In this document: positions 54,655 to 64,000 of the stretch, one piece after another
Layout of the letters: each line of letters opens with the position of its first letter
Numbering within the stretch: position 1 is the first letter of the stretch
DNA from: Methanothermococcus sp. SCGC AD-155-E23
GTDB lineage: Archaea > AGJL01 > Methanococci > Methanococcales > Methanococcaceae
Reading direction: 5' to 3'
NCBI GenBank assembly: GCA_019561615.1
Contig: JAHEQA010000036.1
Span: forward strand, 1-64,000
Length of the DNA: 64,000 bases
Made by a program: the position numbers and the translations under genes
The notes under the pieces: model-generated
Databases searched by the model: none
Seen by the model: the letters and a program-made list of their open reading frames with translations, nothing else
Told to the model about the DNA's origin: nothing

Positions 54655-57600
54655 TTGGTAAAGTATAACCTGGATTATTTGAAGAGAAAGGGATTCTTTA
54701 AAAGGGCCATCCCGCTGGAGGATGTTGAGGGGGTGCTAGTTGACCAGGAGAATATGCTGGCCTATGTGGAGGTTTCCTCCAGGGAGGAGGTTGAGAGGAT
54801 AAGGAAGAAGTTACTACCCTTAAAGGTTAACTATATCTGGTTTTACTTTCCATCTACAGGGAAGTTAAAAGTCTTTAGAAGGATAGGTGAGATTAAGTGG
54901 TTCTACTACTCGCCCAACATGAGGAAAGACTACAGGAAAAGTAGAGAGGATAAGCTAAGGAAATTCTCCCCTGACAACATGAATATCCTCTTTGATATCA
55001 GGGATATTGTAGAGAAGTTCTACTGGGAGTTGTGGGAGCATAGGATCCTAATGGCCAAAAGTATAAGGGAGTTGAAGGAGGATAGAAACAAACTTCTCGT
55101 TGTTCAACGTTTTATCGACAGACTTATCTTCTTCTACTTCCTGGCCCAGTTGAAGCTTATAAAGATAAAGAGCGGGGGGATGGAGTGGGTCCTAGACAGG
55201 AGGAATACAAGGGAGTTCTTCCAGTGGATCTGTAATCAACTTAATGATAAGGAGCTACAGGATTTTCTCAACAGGATATTTTTCGACGTTCTAGGAAAGA
55301 CTAACGAGAGGGGTTTTATCTCAGAGGAGTTTGAGGTTGGAGGGGAGAGGTTCTCCATCCTTTCACCCTGTTTAAATGGAGGGTTGTTCATCGAGGAGAA
55401 GTTTGAAGGTATCCCAGAGAGAAAGATCAGAATCTCTGGGATAAAAGAGTTGATCCTCAATGTCCTTAACAACTACAACTGGATAATTGGAGAGGAGCTT
55501 CCAGAGGAGGAGGATGTTGTTGGAGATTTAACACCTGAGGTTATTGGACATATCTACGAGAAGTTTGTAGTCTCCCTGGAACAGATAGGACTGGGAAAGA
55601 TAAAGTTGGAGGATATTCAGACTGTGAGGAGAGAGCTAAGATATGGTAGGAAGAAAATAGGCGCCTACTACACCCCTGAGGAGATCACCAACTACATCTC
55701 CATGAATACCATCTACCCCTATATCAGAGACAAATTAGGGGAGAGGTTTGGTAGTAAAGGGGAGGCCCTATTTGACAACCTCTTTAATAAGGAGGATTTT
55801 AGCAGGGAGGAACTGGAGATATTAAAGTACCTCTACTTTGAAGTGTTAACAAAGTTAAGGATCTGTGATAACGCCTGTGGTTCAGGGAGTTTTTTAATCG
55901 CCGCCGGAGATATCCTACTTGGGCTGTACACTAGGGTTTTGAAAATTTTGGAGGAGCATCTAGGTGAAGATAGAGATGTTAAAAAGATTCTAGAAGAGAT
56001 GGAAAAATCTCCAACAAGGAATTACTACATAGTTAGGCAGATAATTATAAACAACCTCTACGGAGTAGACTTAATGGAGGGGGCAGTTGAGATCGCCAAG
56101 TTAAGGTTTTGGCTCTGGCTGATATCCCAGGTTGACCCTAAAAGTATTGAGGGTAAAAGGATTGAAACACTGCCAAATCTAGACTACAACTTAATGGTAG
56201 GTAACAGCCTCATTGGATATGTGGACATTGAGGATGTGGATTTGGACTTTATAGCTCATAAAACTTTAGACTCCTGGTTGGGAATTAGTAAGGTGGAATG
56301 GCTTAAAAACCTGGCTAAAAAGATAAGGGAGTTTAAGACCCTACCATCTCACGAGGCTGTAAAATTAAAGGAGAAATTAAATAGAGAGTTGGAGAAAGGG
56401 AGGGAGTTCTTAAATGAGAAGTTCTACAATATGTTGAAGGCTAAGGGGGTTAAGATCTCCAAGGAGGAGTTTTTAAATTTGAAACCCTTCCACTGGGGCT
56501 TTGAGTTCTATGAAGTTTTTGATTTGGAAAAACCTAAGGAGGAAAGGGGTTTTGATATTATAATAGGGAATCCACCTTATGTAAGACAGGAGAAAATCAA
56601 AGAGATTAAGCCAATTCTGTCATGTCTTTATGAAACTTTTGAAGGTAGAGCAGATATTTTTGTCTATTTCATCGAGAGATCTATTCAAACACTTCATAAC
56701 AACGGGTATTTTAGTTATATAGTATCCAACAAATGGTTAAGAGCCAAATATGCAAAGAAATTAAGAAAATTCTTAATAAACAATACCGTTATTAACCAAA
56801 TAGTTGATTTTAGAGGAGTGAAGGTATTTTCCGATCCGACGGTTGATGTATGTATTTTAGTCTGTAAGAAGTCTCCAGTAGCTGATAATTACAAGATATT
56901 TGTTGCCCAGCCTCATTCTGTAGAGGATCTGATAAATAACATAAAAAAGATTGGATTCTATTTGGATGTGAACACCCTAAAAGATGCTGAGATATGGAGT
57001 CTTTATAGGCCAGAAATTTTGGAAATAAAAGAGTGGATAGAGGATGTTGGAGTGCCTTTAAAGGATTTAGATGTTAAAATATACCGTGGTATAACTACTG
57101 GTTTTAATAAAGCGTTTATTATTGATGAAGAAACAAGGAAAAAATTAATTGAAGAAGACCCAAAAAGTGAGGAATTAATTAAACCTGTCCTTAGAGGAAG
57201 GGACATTGGAAGGTATTATGTGAAGTGGGACAGAAAATGGATAATTTGTACCTTTCCAGCATTAAAAATAGATATAGAAAAATACCCTGCTATTAAAGAA
57301 TATTTAAGTAGCTTTGGAGAGAGGTTACTTCAAGATGGAAAACCTGGTCATAGAAAAAAAACATCTAATAAGTGGTTTGAAACCCAAGACCAGATAGCCT
57401 ATTATCCAGAATTTAAAAAACCTAAAATAATATGGCAGGAAATTGTTAGAAAGCCAGGTTTTTATTTTGATAATGGGTATTTCTACCAAGAGGCTACATG
57501 CTTTTTAATGACAGGAAAAGATGTAAATAAAAATTTATTGCTACTATTGAATTCTAAACCTTTGGGGTTTATATTTAAAGCTTTTTATAGTGGAGGAGGT

Positions 57601-58107
57601 CTAGGAGATAAAACCTATAGGTACAAGAAGTATTATTTAGAAAAATTGCCTATCCGACTCCCACCAACCCAACAACCCTTCATCACCCTAGCCAATTACA
57701 TGCTCTTCCTAAATGCAACAGAGGAGAGAAGAAAGAAAGAGAGGGAACTTATAGAGTTTATAGATAGGGAAATAATCGACTCCCTAGTCTATGAGCTATA
57801 CTTCAAAGAAAAATTCCATGAGGATAAATTATATCCAGAACCAAAGGAGTACCTTCTATATTCCATCTCCAAATACTTAAAACCCATTGACTACGATCTC
57901 TGGGCTGAGCTCTACTGGAAAAAGGAGTTAGAAGGAGAATTAGATAAAGAGGAAGAAAATAAGATGAAAGAACTGGAAGAGAAGAATCTAGAGACAATCA
58001 GGGAAGTTGTTGAAAATATCAAAAAAGACAGGGAGATCTTAAGGCAGATAGATAGGATAAAATCCCACCCCTGGGTTAAAACTGTTGAGGAAGAGGATTC
58101 CAGTTAA
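54655..58107 (+). CDS. Eco57I-class adenine-N6 DNA methylase with fused specificity domain
   Basis: The protein has 1150 residues and starts at TTG 54655 after AGGGTGAT. The N-terminal region (1-330) has no motif I recognise. Then come GAYYTPEEI (about 335-343, motif X), NACGSGSF (406-413, motif I for SAM) and IIIGNPPYVRQ (motif IV, NPPY at 639-642). A target-recognition domain follows (about 660-1010, with FYSGGGLGDKTYRYKKYYLEKLPI). A coiled, Glu/Lys-rich tail ends the protein. It methylates adenine; no nuclease motif is visible. Bases from about 56570 to 57650 are clearly more AT-rich than the rest. It resembles PglX, DrmMI and type IIG/ISP methylases. Confidence 0.92.
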   Translation: MVKYNLDYLKRKGFFKRAIPLEDVEGVLVDQENMLAYVEVSSREEVERIRKKLLPLKVNYIWFYFPSTGKLKVFRRIGEIKWFYYSPNMRKDYRKSREDKLRKFSPDNMNILFDIRDIVEKFYWELWEHRILMAKSIRELKEDRNKLLVVQRFIDRLIFFYFLAQLKLIKIKSGGMEWVLDRRNTREFFQWICNQLNDKELQDFLNRIFFDVLGKTNERGFISEEFEVGGERFSILSPCLNGGLFIEEKFEGIPERKIRISGIKELILNVLNNYNWIIGEELPEEEDVVGDLTPEVIGHIYEKFVVSLEQIGLGKIKLEDIQTVRRELRYGRKKIGAYYTPEEITNYISMNTIYPYIRDKLGERFGSKGEALFDNLFNKEDFSREELEILKYLYFEVLTKLRICDNACGSGSFLIAAGDILLGLYTRVLKILEEHLGEDRDVKKILEEMEKSPTRNYYIVRQIIINNLYGVDLMEGAVEIAKLRFWLWLISQVDPKSIEGKRIETLPNLDYNLMVGNSLIGYVDIEDVDLDFIAHKTLDSWLGISKVEWLKNLAKKIREFKTLPSHEAVKLKEKLNRELEKGREFLNEKFYNMLKAKGVKISKEEFLNLKPFHWGFEFYEVFDLEKPKEERGFDIIIGNPPYVRQEKIKEIKPILSCLYETFEGRADIFVYFIERSIQTLHNNGYFSYIVSNKWLRAKYAKKLRKFLINNTVINQIVDFRGVKVFSDPTVDVCILVCKKSPVADNYKIFVAQPHSVEDLINNIKKIGFYLDVNTLKDAEIWSLYRPEILEIKEWIEDVGVPLKDLDVKIYRGITTGFNKAFIIDEETRKKLIEEDPKSEELIKPVLRGRDIGRYYVKWDRKWIICTFPALKIDIEKYPAIKEYLSSFGERLLQDGKPGHRKKTSNKWFETQDQIAYYPEFKKPKIIWQEIVRKPGFYFDNGYFYQEATCFLMTGKDVNKNLLLLLNSKPLGFIFKAFYSGGGLGDKTYRYKKYYLEKLPIRLPPTQQPFITLANYMLFLNATEERRKKERELIEFIDREIIDSLVYELYFKEKFHEDKLYPEPKEYLLYSISKYLKPIDYDLWAELYWKKELEGELDKEEENKMKELEEKNLETIREVVENIKKDREILRQIDRIKSHPWVKTVEEEDSS
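56570..57650 (+). other. AT-rich segment in the methylase gene (specificity region)
   Basis: Sampled 60-base lines here have about 28-30% GC (57121-57180 and 57421-57480). This compares with about 42% at 55921-55980 and 50% at 57661-57720. Glu and Lys codons switch from GAG/AAG-rich to GAA/AAA-rich. The segment starts right after the NPPY motif and ends at the LPIRLPPTQQPF segment, matching the target-recognition domain. Domain replacement by recombination is the simplest explanation. Confidence 0.65.
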
Positions 58108-58442
58108 ATATTAAATTTTTTAAGTAACTCCTCTGCAATGTCTCCAAAGATTGGGAACTTATATCTCTCACCCTGATACGCTTTACAGATACCTAGTATC
58201 CACAGGGCTATTTCTATAAGGGTTATCATTAAAGTTATTGGGCCCCCAATAAATGGTATATGTACCGTTACTACTTTTACTATCCTTAAAGTTAGGAAGG
58301 TCACAATAGATTGCATTGCATGAAATTTAATAAAGTCATTTTCCCTCTCCAACACTAGAAACAAGATACCAGTAATCTCTTCTAGTAAATAGCAGAGTAC
58401 ACCTTCAATATTTTCTTCTAGGCCAAGTCTAGTTTTTGACAT
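58104..58442 (-). CDS. Small Tic20/DUF4870-like membrane protein
   Basis: This is a 112-residue protein with three hydrophobic segments and the family signature ENDFIKFHAMQSIVTF followed by a helix, then a final IALWILGICKAYQGERYKFPIFGDIAEELL. It is typical of the DUF4870/Tic20-like small membrane proteins of archaea and bacteria, whose function is unknown. ATG 58442 lies after GAGGTG. It is convergent with the methylase gene, overlapping by four bases, and marks the edge of the accessory block. Confidence 0.8.
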   Translation of the reverse strand: MSKTRLGLEENIEGVLCYLLEEITGILFLVLERENDFIKFHAMQSIVTFLTLRIVKVVTVHIPFIGGPITLMITLIEIALWILGICKAYQGERYKFPIFGDIAEELLKKFNI

Positions 58443-58511
58443 TAAAGACACCTCTATTTTTTAATTTTAAATATCATTAAGGTAATAGTTCTATAAAAAA
58501 CCTCGATCCCT

Positions 58512-60368
<1,857 letters not shown>

Positions 60369-60371
60369 AAC

Positions 60372-61400
60372 TTACTCCCCTCCAAAGAATTGATCCTTCC
60401 TAGATCTCAGGAGATATATAAGGTAGGGTGTTCCCAGGAGGGAGGTTACAATACCCAGTGGGATCTCTCCAGTGGTGAGAGTCCTTGCAATGGTGTCACA
60501 GAGTATGAGAAAGATACCACCCATAATTGCAGAGAGGGGGATGAGGAACCTGTGATCAGGACCTATAATAAGACGGGCTGCATGGGGAATCATCAAACCT
60601 ACCCAGCCTATAATCCCTGCAACTGAAACGGAGATAGAGGTTATAAAGGTGGCCACTGTAATCAGTAAAATCTTAAGTCTTTCAGTATTTATTCCAAGGG
60701 ACCTGGCCTCCTCCTCTCCCAGGGAGAGTATATTCAACTTCCAGGAGTAGGCCATAAGTAGAAGAATTCCCAGGGGTATGGAGAAGGCAAGGATCTGGAG
60801 ATGGGACCAGTCAATATGGTACAATCCTCCCATCAACCAAAATACTATGGCCTTTAACTGGGCCTCGGTAGCTATATACTGAAATATTGAGACTAGGGCG
60901 TCAAAGAAGGATCCCAGGACTACCCCTGCCAGCAGTAGGGTTACAAGAGGTGTTTTACCCCTTATCTTGGCTATGGAGTAGGCACAGAAAACTGCCACCA
61001 TTCCAAATATAAAGGCTGATAACTGTGCCGAGTAAGGGATTGGAAATACAATAGACAGGGCAGCTCCAAAGGCAGCTCCTGAGGAGACCCCCAGTATAAA
61101 GGGACTTACAAGGGGATTTCTAAATACACCTTGATAGGCAGCTCCAGAAGTGGCCAGAGCCATACCTATAAGCATCCCTGCCAACACCCTAGGAATCCTT
61201 ATATCCCATACTATGGCGTTGTAGATCTCGGGAGGTACTTCCCCACCTAAGAGGTGATATCTTATAACGTTAAATACTTCAAAAAATGGGATCTCATAAA
61301 CCCCTACAGAGATGGAAAAGATTACAGTAGAAAATAGGAGGATCCCCGCAAAGATCACAGTGAAAATTTTATTCCTGTAGTTAAAATCCACTCTTTCCAT
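60372..61400 (-). CDS. FecCD/BtuC-type ABC transporter permease
   Basis: This is a 342-residue permease with about ten membrane helices. The FecCD motifs are IRIPRVLAGMLIGMALATSGAAYQG (split over 60-85), NPLVSPFILGVSSGAAFGAA, LGEEEARSLGINTERLK (coupling helix region) and GWVGLMIPHAARLIIGPDHR. The substrate class is iron siderophore, haem or cobalamin. ATG 61400 follows GGTGATATCT. Confidence 0.93.
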   Translation of the reverse strand: MERVDFNYRNKIFTVIFAGILLFSTVIFSISVGVYEIPFFEVFNVIRYHLLGGEVPPEIYNAIVWDIRIPRVLAGMLIGMALATSGAAYQGVFRNPLVSPFILGVSSGAAFGAALSIVFPIPYSAQLSAFIFGMVAVFCAYSIAKIRGKTPLVTLLLAGVVLGSFFDALVSIFQYIATEAQLKAIVFWLMGGLYHIDWSHLQILAFSIPLGILLLMAYSWKLNILSLGEEEARSLGINTERLKILLITVATFITSISVSVAGIIGWVGLMIPHAARLIIGPDHRFLIPLSAIMGGIFLILCDTIARTLTTGEIPLGIVTSLLGTPYLIYLLRSRKDQFFGGE

Positions 61401-61421
61401 AGATATCACCAAAAAAAGAAA

Positions 61422-62570
61422 TTAATGGGTTTCCCCCCTATACCTCTGGGCCTTCACCGCCTCCTTAACACCTTCCTCATCCAACCTATACAACTCCCTG
61501 TAAAGTTTAACCTCCTCCTTATCAGGATCTATATCTGTAAATTTCTCGGGATAGAGAGTCTTGGCCTCCCTAAGTAACCCTATTGGAAACTCCACTGTAG
61601 CCCTCCACTCTGTTATTCCCAAACTTCCAACCTTCCTCTCCTTTATAGCTTTAACATTCTGTAACAACTTCCAATTTAGGAAGATATTCTTTCCAGCGTA
61701 TATCTCCTCTGGACTTATATACCCCTCATGTCCAAGTGCTATTATGGCATCTGGATTCAACCTTAAGATCTCCTCTGGAGAGGTTTTAATCCACCTACCA
61801 CTTTCAAGGACGTTCTTCCCATGGACTATATCCTCTAAGAAGTAGGACTGGATGGTCTGGGCACCTAACATATAGTCAGGAGTTGCATAGAGTAGAACCC
61901 TAGGTCTCTTATCCTCTGGAATATCTTTTGTCCTATTTCTGATCAACTCTACATACCTGTTGAGATAGTTTATTAGATCCTCTGCCTCCTTCTCCCTGTT
62001 AAATATCTTTCCCAGTATCTCTATCTCCTGCCATACAGTCTTTACATTGGGCTTGTCGTAGGATGTTGGGTGCAAAAGTACCACCACTGGAATGCCCATC
62101 TCACTTAACCTATCTACTATCTCCCCATATCTCTGCTCCCTCTCCCTGTTAGTTGAAAAGGCTCTTATTATTACAACATCTGGCTTCATTGCCATGATGG
62201 CCTCGTAGTTCAAGCCCTTGGATGTACTTCCAACATCTGGTATACTCTCTATCCTTGGACATACAACCTTTAGAAATACATTCTTCTTTTGGGAGTTGTC
62301 CACTCCAACTACCTTGTCATCTATGCCCCAGATTCTCATTACCTTCAAATAGGTTCCAGTGAAGTCAAGTAAGACAACTTTGTTAATAACATCTCTTCTG
62401 ATTTTAACATCCCTGCCCCACATGTCTTTAACAGTGATGTACTCCTCCTTCTCACCACTTGATGGGAGGGTATTTTTACCAGACGTCTGTTCTGAGAGGC
62501 AGCCACTGAGGGTTATCGTAAGTACTAACATAGTGGAGAGTAATAATATTCCCAGCTTTTTTAAATCCAA
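61422..62570 (-). CDS. Iron/cobalamin-type ABC transporter substrate-binding lipoprotein
   Basis: The protein has about 382 residues and begins at TTG 62570 after AAGGTGAT. A lipobox LSGC follows a hydrophobic signal. It has a type III binding-protein fold: VKDMWGRDVKIRR, the NYEAIMAMKPDVVII segment, LLHPTSYDKPNVKTVWQEIEILG, and TSPEEILRLNPDAIIALG. The ligand cannot be fixed. Cobalamin is attractive because cbiT and cobT-like genes are nearby on the chromosome, but iron chelates are equally possible. Upstream lie two 8-base direct repeats near a TATA-like box. Confidence 0.87.
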   Translation of the reverse strand: MDLKKLGILLLSTMLVLTITLSGCLSEQTSGKNTLPSSGEKEEYITVKDMWGRDVKIRRDVINKVVLLDFTGTYLKVMRIWGIDDKVVGVDNSQKKNVFLKVVCPRIESIPDVGSTSKGLNYEAIMAMKPDVVIIRAFSTNREREQRYGEIVDRLSEMGIPVVVLLHPTSYDKPNVKTVWQEIEILGKIFNREKEAEDLINYLNRYVELIRNRTKDIPEDKRPRVLLYATPDYMLGAQTIQSYFLEDIVHGKNVLESGRWIKTSPEEILRLNPDAIIALGHEGYISPEEIYAGKNIFLNWKLLQNVKAIKERKVGSLGITEWRATVEFPIGLLREAKTLYPEKFTDIDPDKEEVKLYRELYRLDEEGVKEAVKAQRYRGETH

Positions 62571-62604
62571 AGTATCACCTTTTACCAATTTTTTATGCTT
62601 TTTT

Positions 62605-62633
62605 TAATACTAATGGAGAAATTTGTAATACTA
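62605..62633. promoter_or_regulatory. Direct repeats upstream of the metal-importer operon
   Basis: TAATACTA occurs at 62605-62612 and again at 62626-62633, exactly 21 bases apart, i.e. two DNA turns. On the minus strand a TTTATATTTTT box lies just upstream (about 62645-62657), so the repeats would cover the start region of the importer transcript. This could be a repressor site for metal or cobalamin control. No known motif was recognised. Confidence 0.35.
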
Positions 62634-62693
62634 TACAAAAATATAAACTTTTCTACTTTTAATAAGAAATGGAAAAATTAAAAAAGGGATCCT

Positions 62694-63389
62694 ATGGAAC
62701 CAGTGGTAATTCTGGTAAACCCCAAGTACAGTGGGAACGTTGGAGCAATTGCCAGATGTATGAAGAACTTCGAAGTAAGGGAGTTAAGAATAGTGGGGGA
62801 CAAAAGTATATTGGATAAGGAGGCCTATATAAGGGCGGTACATGCCAAGGATATACTGGACAGGGCACTGTTCTACAACTCCCTGGAGGAGGCTATTGAG
62901 GATATAGACCTGGTGGTAGGTACCTCGGGGGTTGTGTCTGGAGATAGAAATCTAAAAAGAGTCCCTATTACACCTAGGGAGTTGGCAGAGAAACACCTAG
63001 ATCTAAGGGGTAAGATGGGGTTGGTATTTGGGAGGGAGGACGATGGATTAAGTAACAGGGAACTTGACCTCTGCGATATCTTCCTCTCCATCCCCACCTC
63101 TCCAGAGTACCCTGTAATGAACCTCTCCCATGCAGTGGCCATAATACTCTACGAGTTGTACCTCTCAAAACTTGAAAAACCCTTCCCTGTAAAGATGAGG
63201 GAGGCCTCAAAACTTGAGAAGGATATACTTATAAAGTTATTTGAAGAGTTTGTAGACGCCAATAAAAATATCCCAGAGTATAGAAAAGAGCTCTGTAAAA
63301 TAGTCTTTAGGAGGATTGTAAGTAGGGCCTTTATCAGTGGTAAGGAGGCAAATACCCTCATGTGCGCCTTTAGAGTTAAAAAAGAATAA
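62694..63389 (+). CDS. trmJ: TrmJ-type RNA 2'-O-methyltransferase (SPOUT family)
   Basis: This is a 231-residue SPOUT methyltransferase with the SpoU motifs LVNPKYSGNVGAIARCMKNF, GLVFGREDDGLSNREL and IPTSPEYPVMNLSHAVAIILYEL. A C-terminal helical extension resembles TrmJ. Archaeal and bacterial TrmJ methylate the ribose of tRNA nucleotide 32. The ATG follows GGGATCCT. It is convergent with the aIF5A gene, three bases apart. Confidence 0.9.
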   Translation: MEPVVILVNPKYSGNVGAIARCMKNFEVRELRIVGDKSILDKEAYIRAVHAKDILDRALFYNSLEEAIEDIDLVVGTSGVVSGDRNLKRVPITPRELAEKHLDLRGKMGLVFGREDDGLSNRELDLCDIFLSIPTSPEYPVMNLSHAVAIILYELYLSKLEKPFPVKMREASKLEKDILIKLFEEFVDANKNIPEYRKELCKIVFRRIVSRAFISGKEANTLMCAFRVKKE

Positions 63390-63392
63390 AAA

Positions 63393-63788
63393 TTACTTAC
63401 CAATAACCCTAGTTATCTTGTATCTCCCAACTGCCTCTATGTACTCCACCTCTACACCACTCTCAAGTCCCTCTACATCCTCAGGAATTGGGAGTTCCAA
63501 GGTTTCATAGGTCTCCAGATCCATTATCTGTACTGTATCTCCCATTACCGCCAGAACCTGTCCCTTCCTCCTGTCTATAATAGGTACCTCTACCTTTGAA
63601 GATGTTGGACCTACCAACTCCTTCTTAATGGGCTCGAAGATACCTATTGCAGTGACCCTTGCCTTGGCCCCTCCATGTTTCCCTGGTTTTGACTTTGTAA
63701 TACTTACTATCTTACAGGGAACGTCGTCTATCATTATGTACTGCCCCTCCTTTAGAGAACCTAACTCCACAGGTTTTGTCCCTGGCAC
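63393..63788 (-). CDS. eif5a: Translation factor aIF5A (hypusine-containing)
   Basis: This is a 131-residue protein with the hypusine loop SKPGKHGGAKARV. The Lys modified by deoxyhypusine synthase is K37. An SH3-like N-terminal and an OB-fold C-terminal domain follow. It helps stalled ribosomes at proline-rich stretches. The start is GTG 63788 after AGGTGAG. The deoxyhypusine synthase gene is not in the window. Confidence 0.96.
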   Translation of the reverse strand: MPGTKPVELGSLKEGQYIMIDDVPCKIVSITKSKPGKHGGAKARVTAIGIFEPIKKELVGPTSSKVEVPIIDRRKGQVLAVMGDTVQIMDLETYETLELPIPEDVEGLESGVEVEYIEAVGRYKITRVIGK

Positions 63789-63917
63789 TCTCTCACCTTT
63801 TTTACTTGGTAATAAATACTCATAGTTAAAAGGGGTGTAGTATAAAAACCTTTGCCCATATTAGATTTATAGGAGTATTGCTAATTCCAGTCTTAAAGTA
63901 ATTATAGATGGGATAGG
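63789..63917. promoter_or_regulatory. Divergent promoter region between aIF5A and a UPF0058 gene
   Basis: This 129-base gap has AT-rich boxes: AGTATAAAAACC near 63839 and GATTTATAGG near 63866 on the plus strand, and on the minus strand AATATGGGC- and TTTATACTAC-like stretches. It separates two divergent genes. No palindrome or guide RNA was found in it. Confidence 0.35.
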
Positions 63918-64000
63918 ATGAATAAGGAGCAACTTATGGAACTTCACCAGTTCTTTGTTCACGTCTATAAGGAGTTAGTACCTGAGGATTACAACTGTCC
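63918..64000 (+). CDS. UPF0058 family protein, second copy (cut by the window end)
   Basis: From ATG 63918 the first 27 codons read MNKEQLMELHQFFVHVYKEL and then VPEDYNC. This closely parallels the start of the UPF0058 protein at 24080-24397 ([20 protein letters not shown]). The gene runs off the end of the window. The presence of two paralogues suggests the family has diverged within this genome. Confidence 0.7.
   Translation, partial: MNKEQLMELHQFFVHVYKELVPEDYNC

Noticed and set aside
62571-62693. Cobalamin riboswitch upstream of the importer
   Set aside because: The gap is too short, and no B12-box or conserved core was seen.

Overview
The window looks like a chromosomal segment of a thermophilic methanogen of the order Methanococcales (Methanocaldococcus, Methanotorris or Methanofervidicoccus relatives). 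Evidence includes methanogenesis marker protein 15, a fused Fae-Hps enzyme of the tetrahydromethanopterin/ribulose-phosphate route, archaeosine enzymes, RadA, archaeal DnaG, Hef, aIF5A, S6e, TATA-type promoters (TTTATATA boxes), GGTGAT-type ribosome binding sites and frequent TTG/GTG starts. Gene density is very high. No gap exceeds 300 bases, and many neighbours overlap by a few bases. No CRISPR array, insertion sequence or rRNA was seen.

Layout. 1-8 kb: the 5' end of a tRNA gene, a TmcAL-like nucleotidyltransferase, a protein-only RNase P (HARP), a fuculose-phosphate aldolase, UPF0147, S6e, GatD, an AI-2E-type permease, tRNA-Ser(GCT) and RqcH. 8-20 kb: AMP phosphorylase, the large subunit of phosphomevalonate dehydratase, AroD, a TraB-like protein, archaeosine synthase ArcS, a secreted alkaline phosphatase with a dockerin tail, Ndk, PurE, RadA, CbiT and HMG-CoA reductase. 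20-32 kb: Hef, methanogenesis marker 15, a clear C/D box guide RNA, UPF0179, UPF0058, DnaG, PurC, PurS, DUF505, an AIR-synthase-like protein and HypF. 32-43 kb: a dolichol-phosphate-mannose-synthase-like glycosyltransferase, a Nip7-like PUA protein, an unknown protein, TgtA, a branched-chain amino acid ABC transporter (livK-G-F-H-M), Fae-Hps and a CobT-like protein. 43-51 kb: a YIP1 membrane protein, a COG1361 secreted protein with a MacB-like ABC exporter, LarC, a radical SAM protein, and glnA behind a textbook NrpR operator.

51.6-58.1 kb is the accessory part. It carries a PLD-nuclease/SF2-helicase gene followed by a 1150-residue Eco57I-class adenine methylase with its own recognition domain. 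Together they look like a two-gene restriction-modification or phage-defence system. The nuclease and helicase are separated by a +1 frameshift at a run of seven T. The local layout (a GGAG-containing sequence, one codon, then TTT TGA) resembles the programmed frameshift of bacterial release factor 2 genes. The methylase is compositionally mosaic, with an AT-rich specificity segment. This is the strongest candidate for new biology in the window.

58-64 kb: a Tic20/DUF4870-like membrane protein, a UPF0292 TOPRIM protein, an archaeal riboflavin-pathway reductase, an iron/cobalamin-type ABC importer, TrmJ, aIF5A and the start of a second UPF0058 gene. Recurring themes are cobalamin and nickel cofactors (CbiT, CobT-like, FecCD-type importer, HypF, LarC), isoprenoid synthesis (PMDh-L, HMGR), purine synthesis (PurE, PurC, PurS), and RNA modification (TgtA, ArcS, TrmJ, C/D RNA, TmcAL-like).
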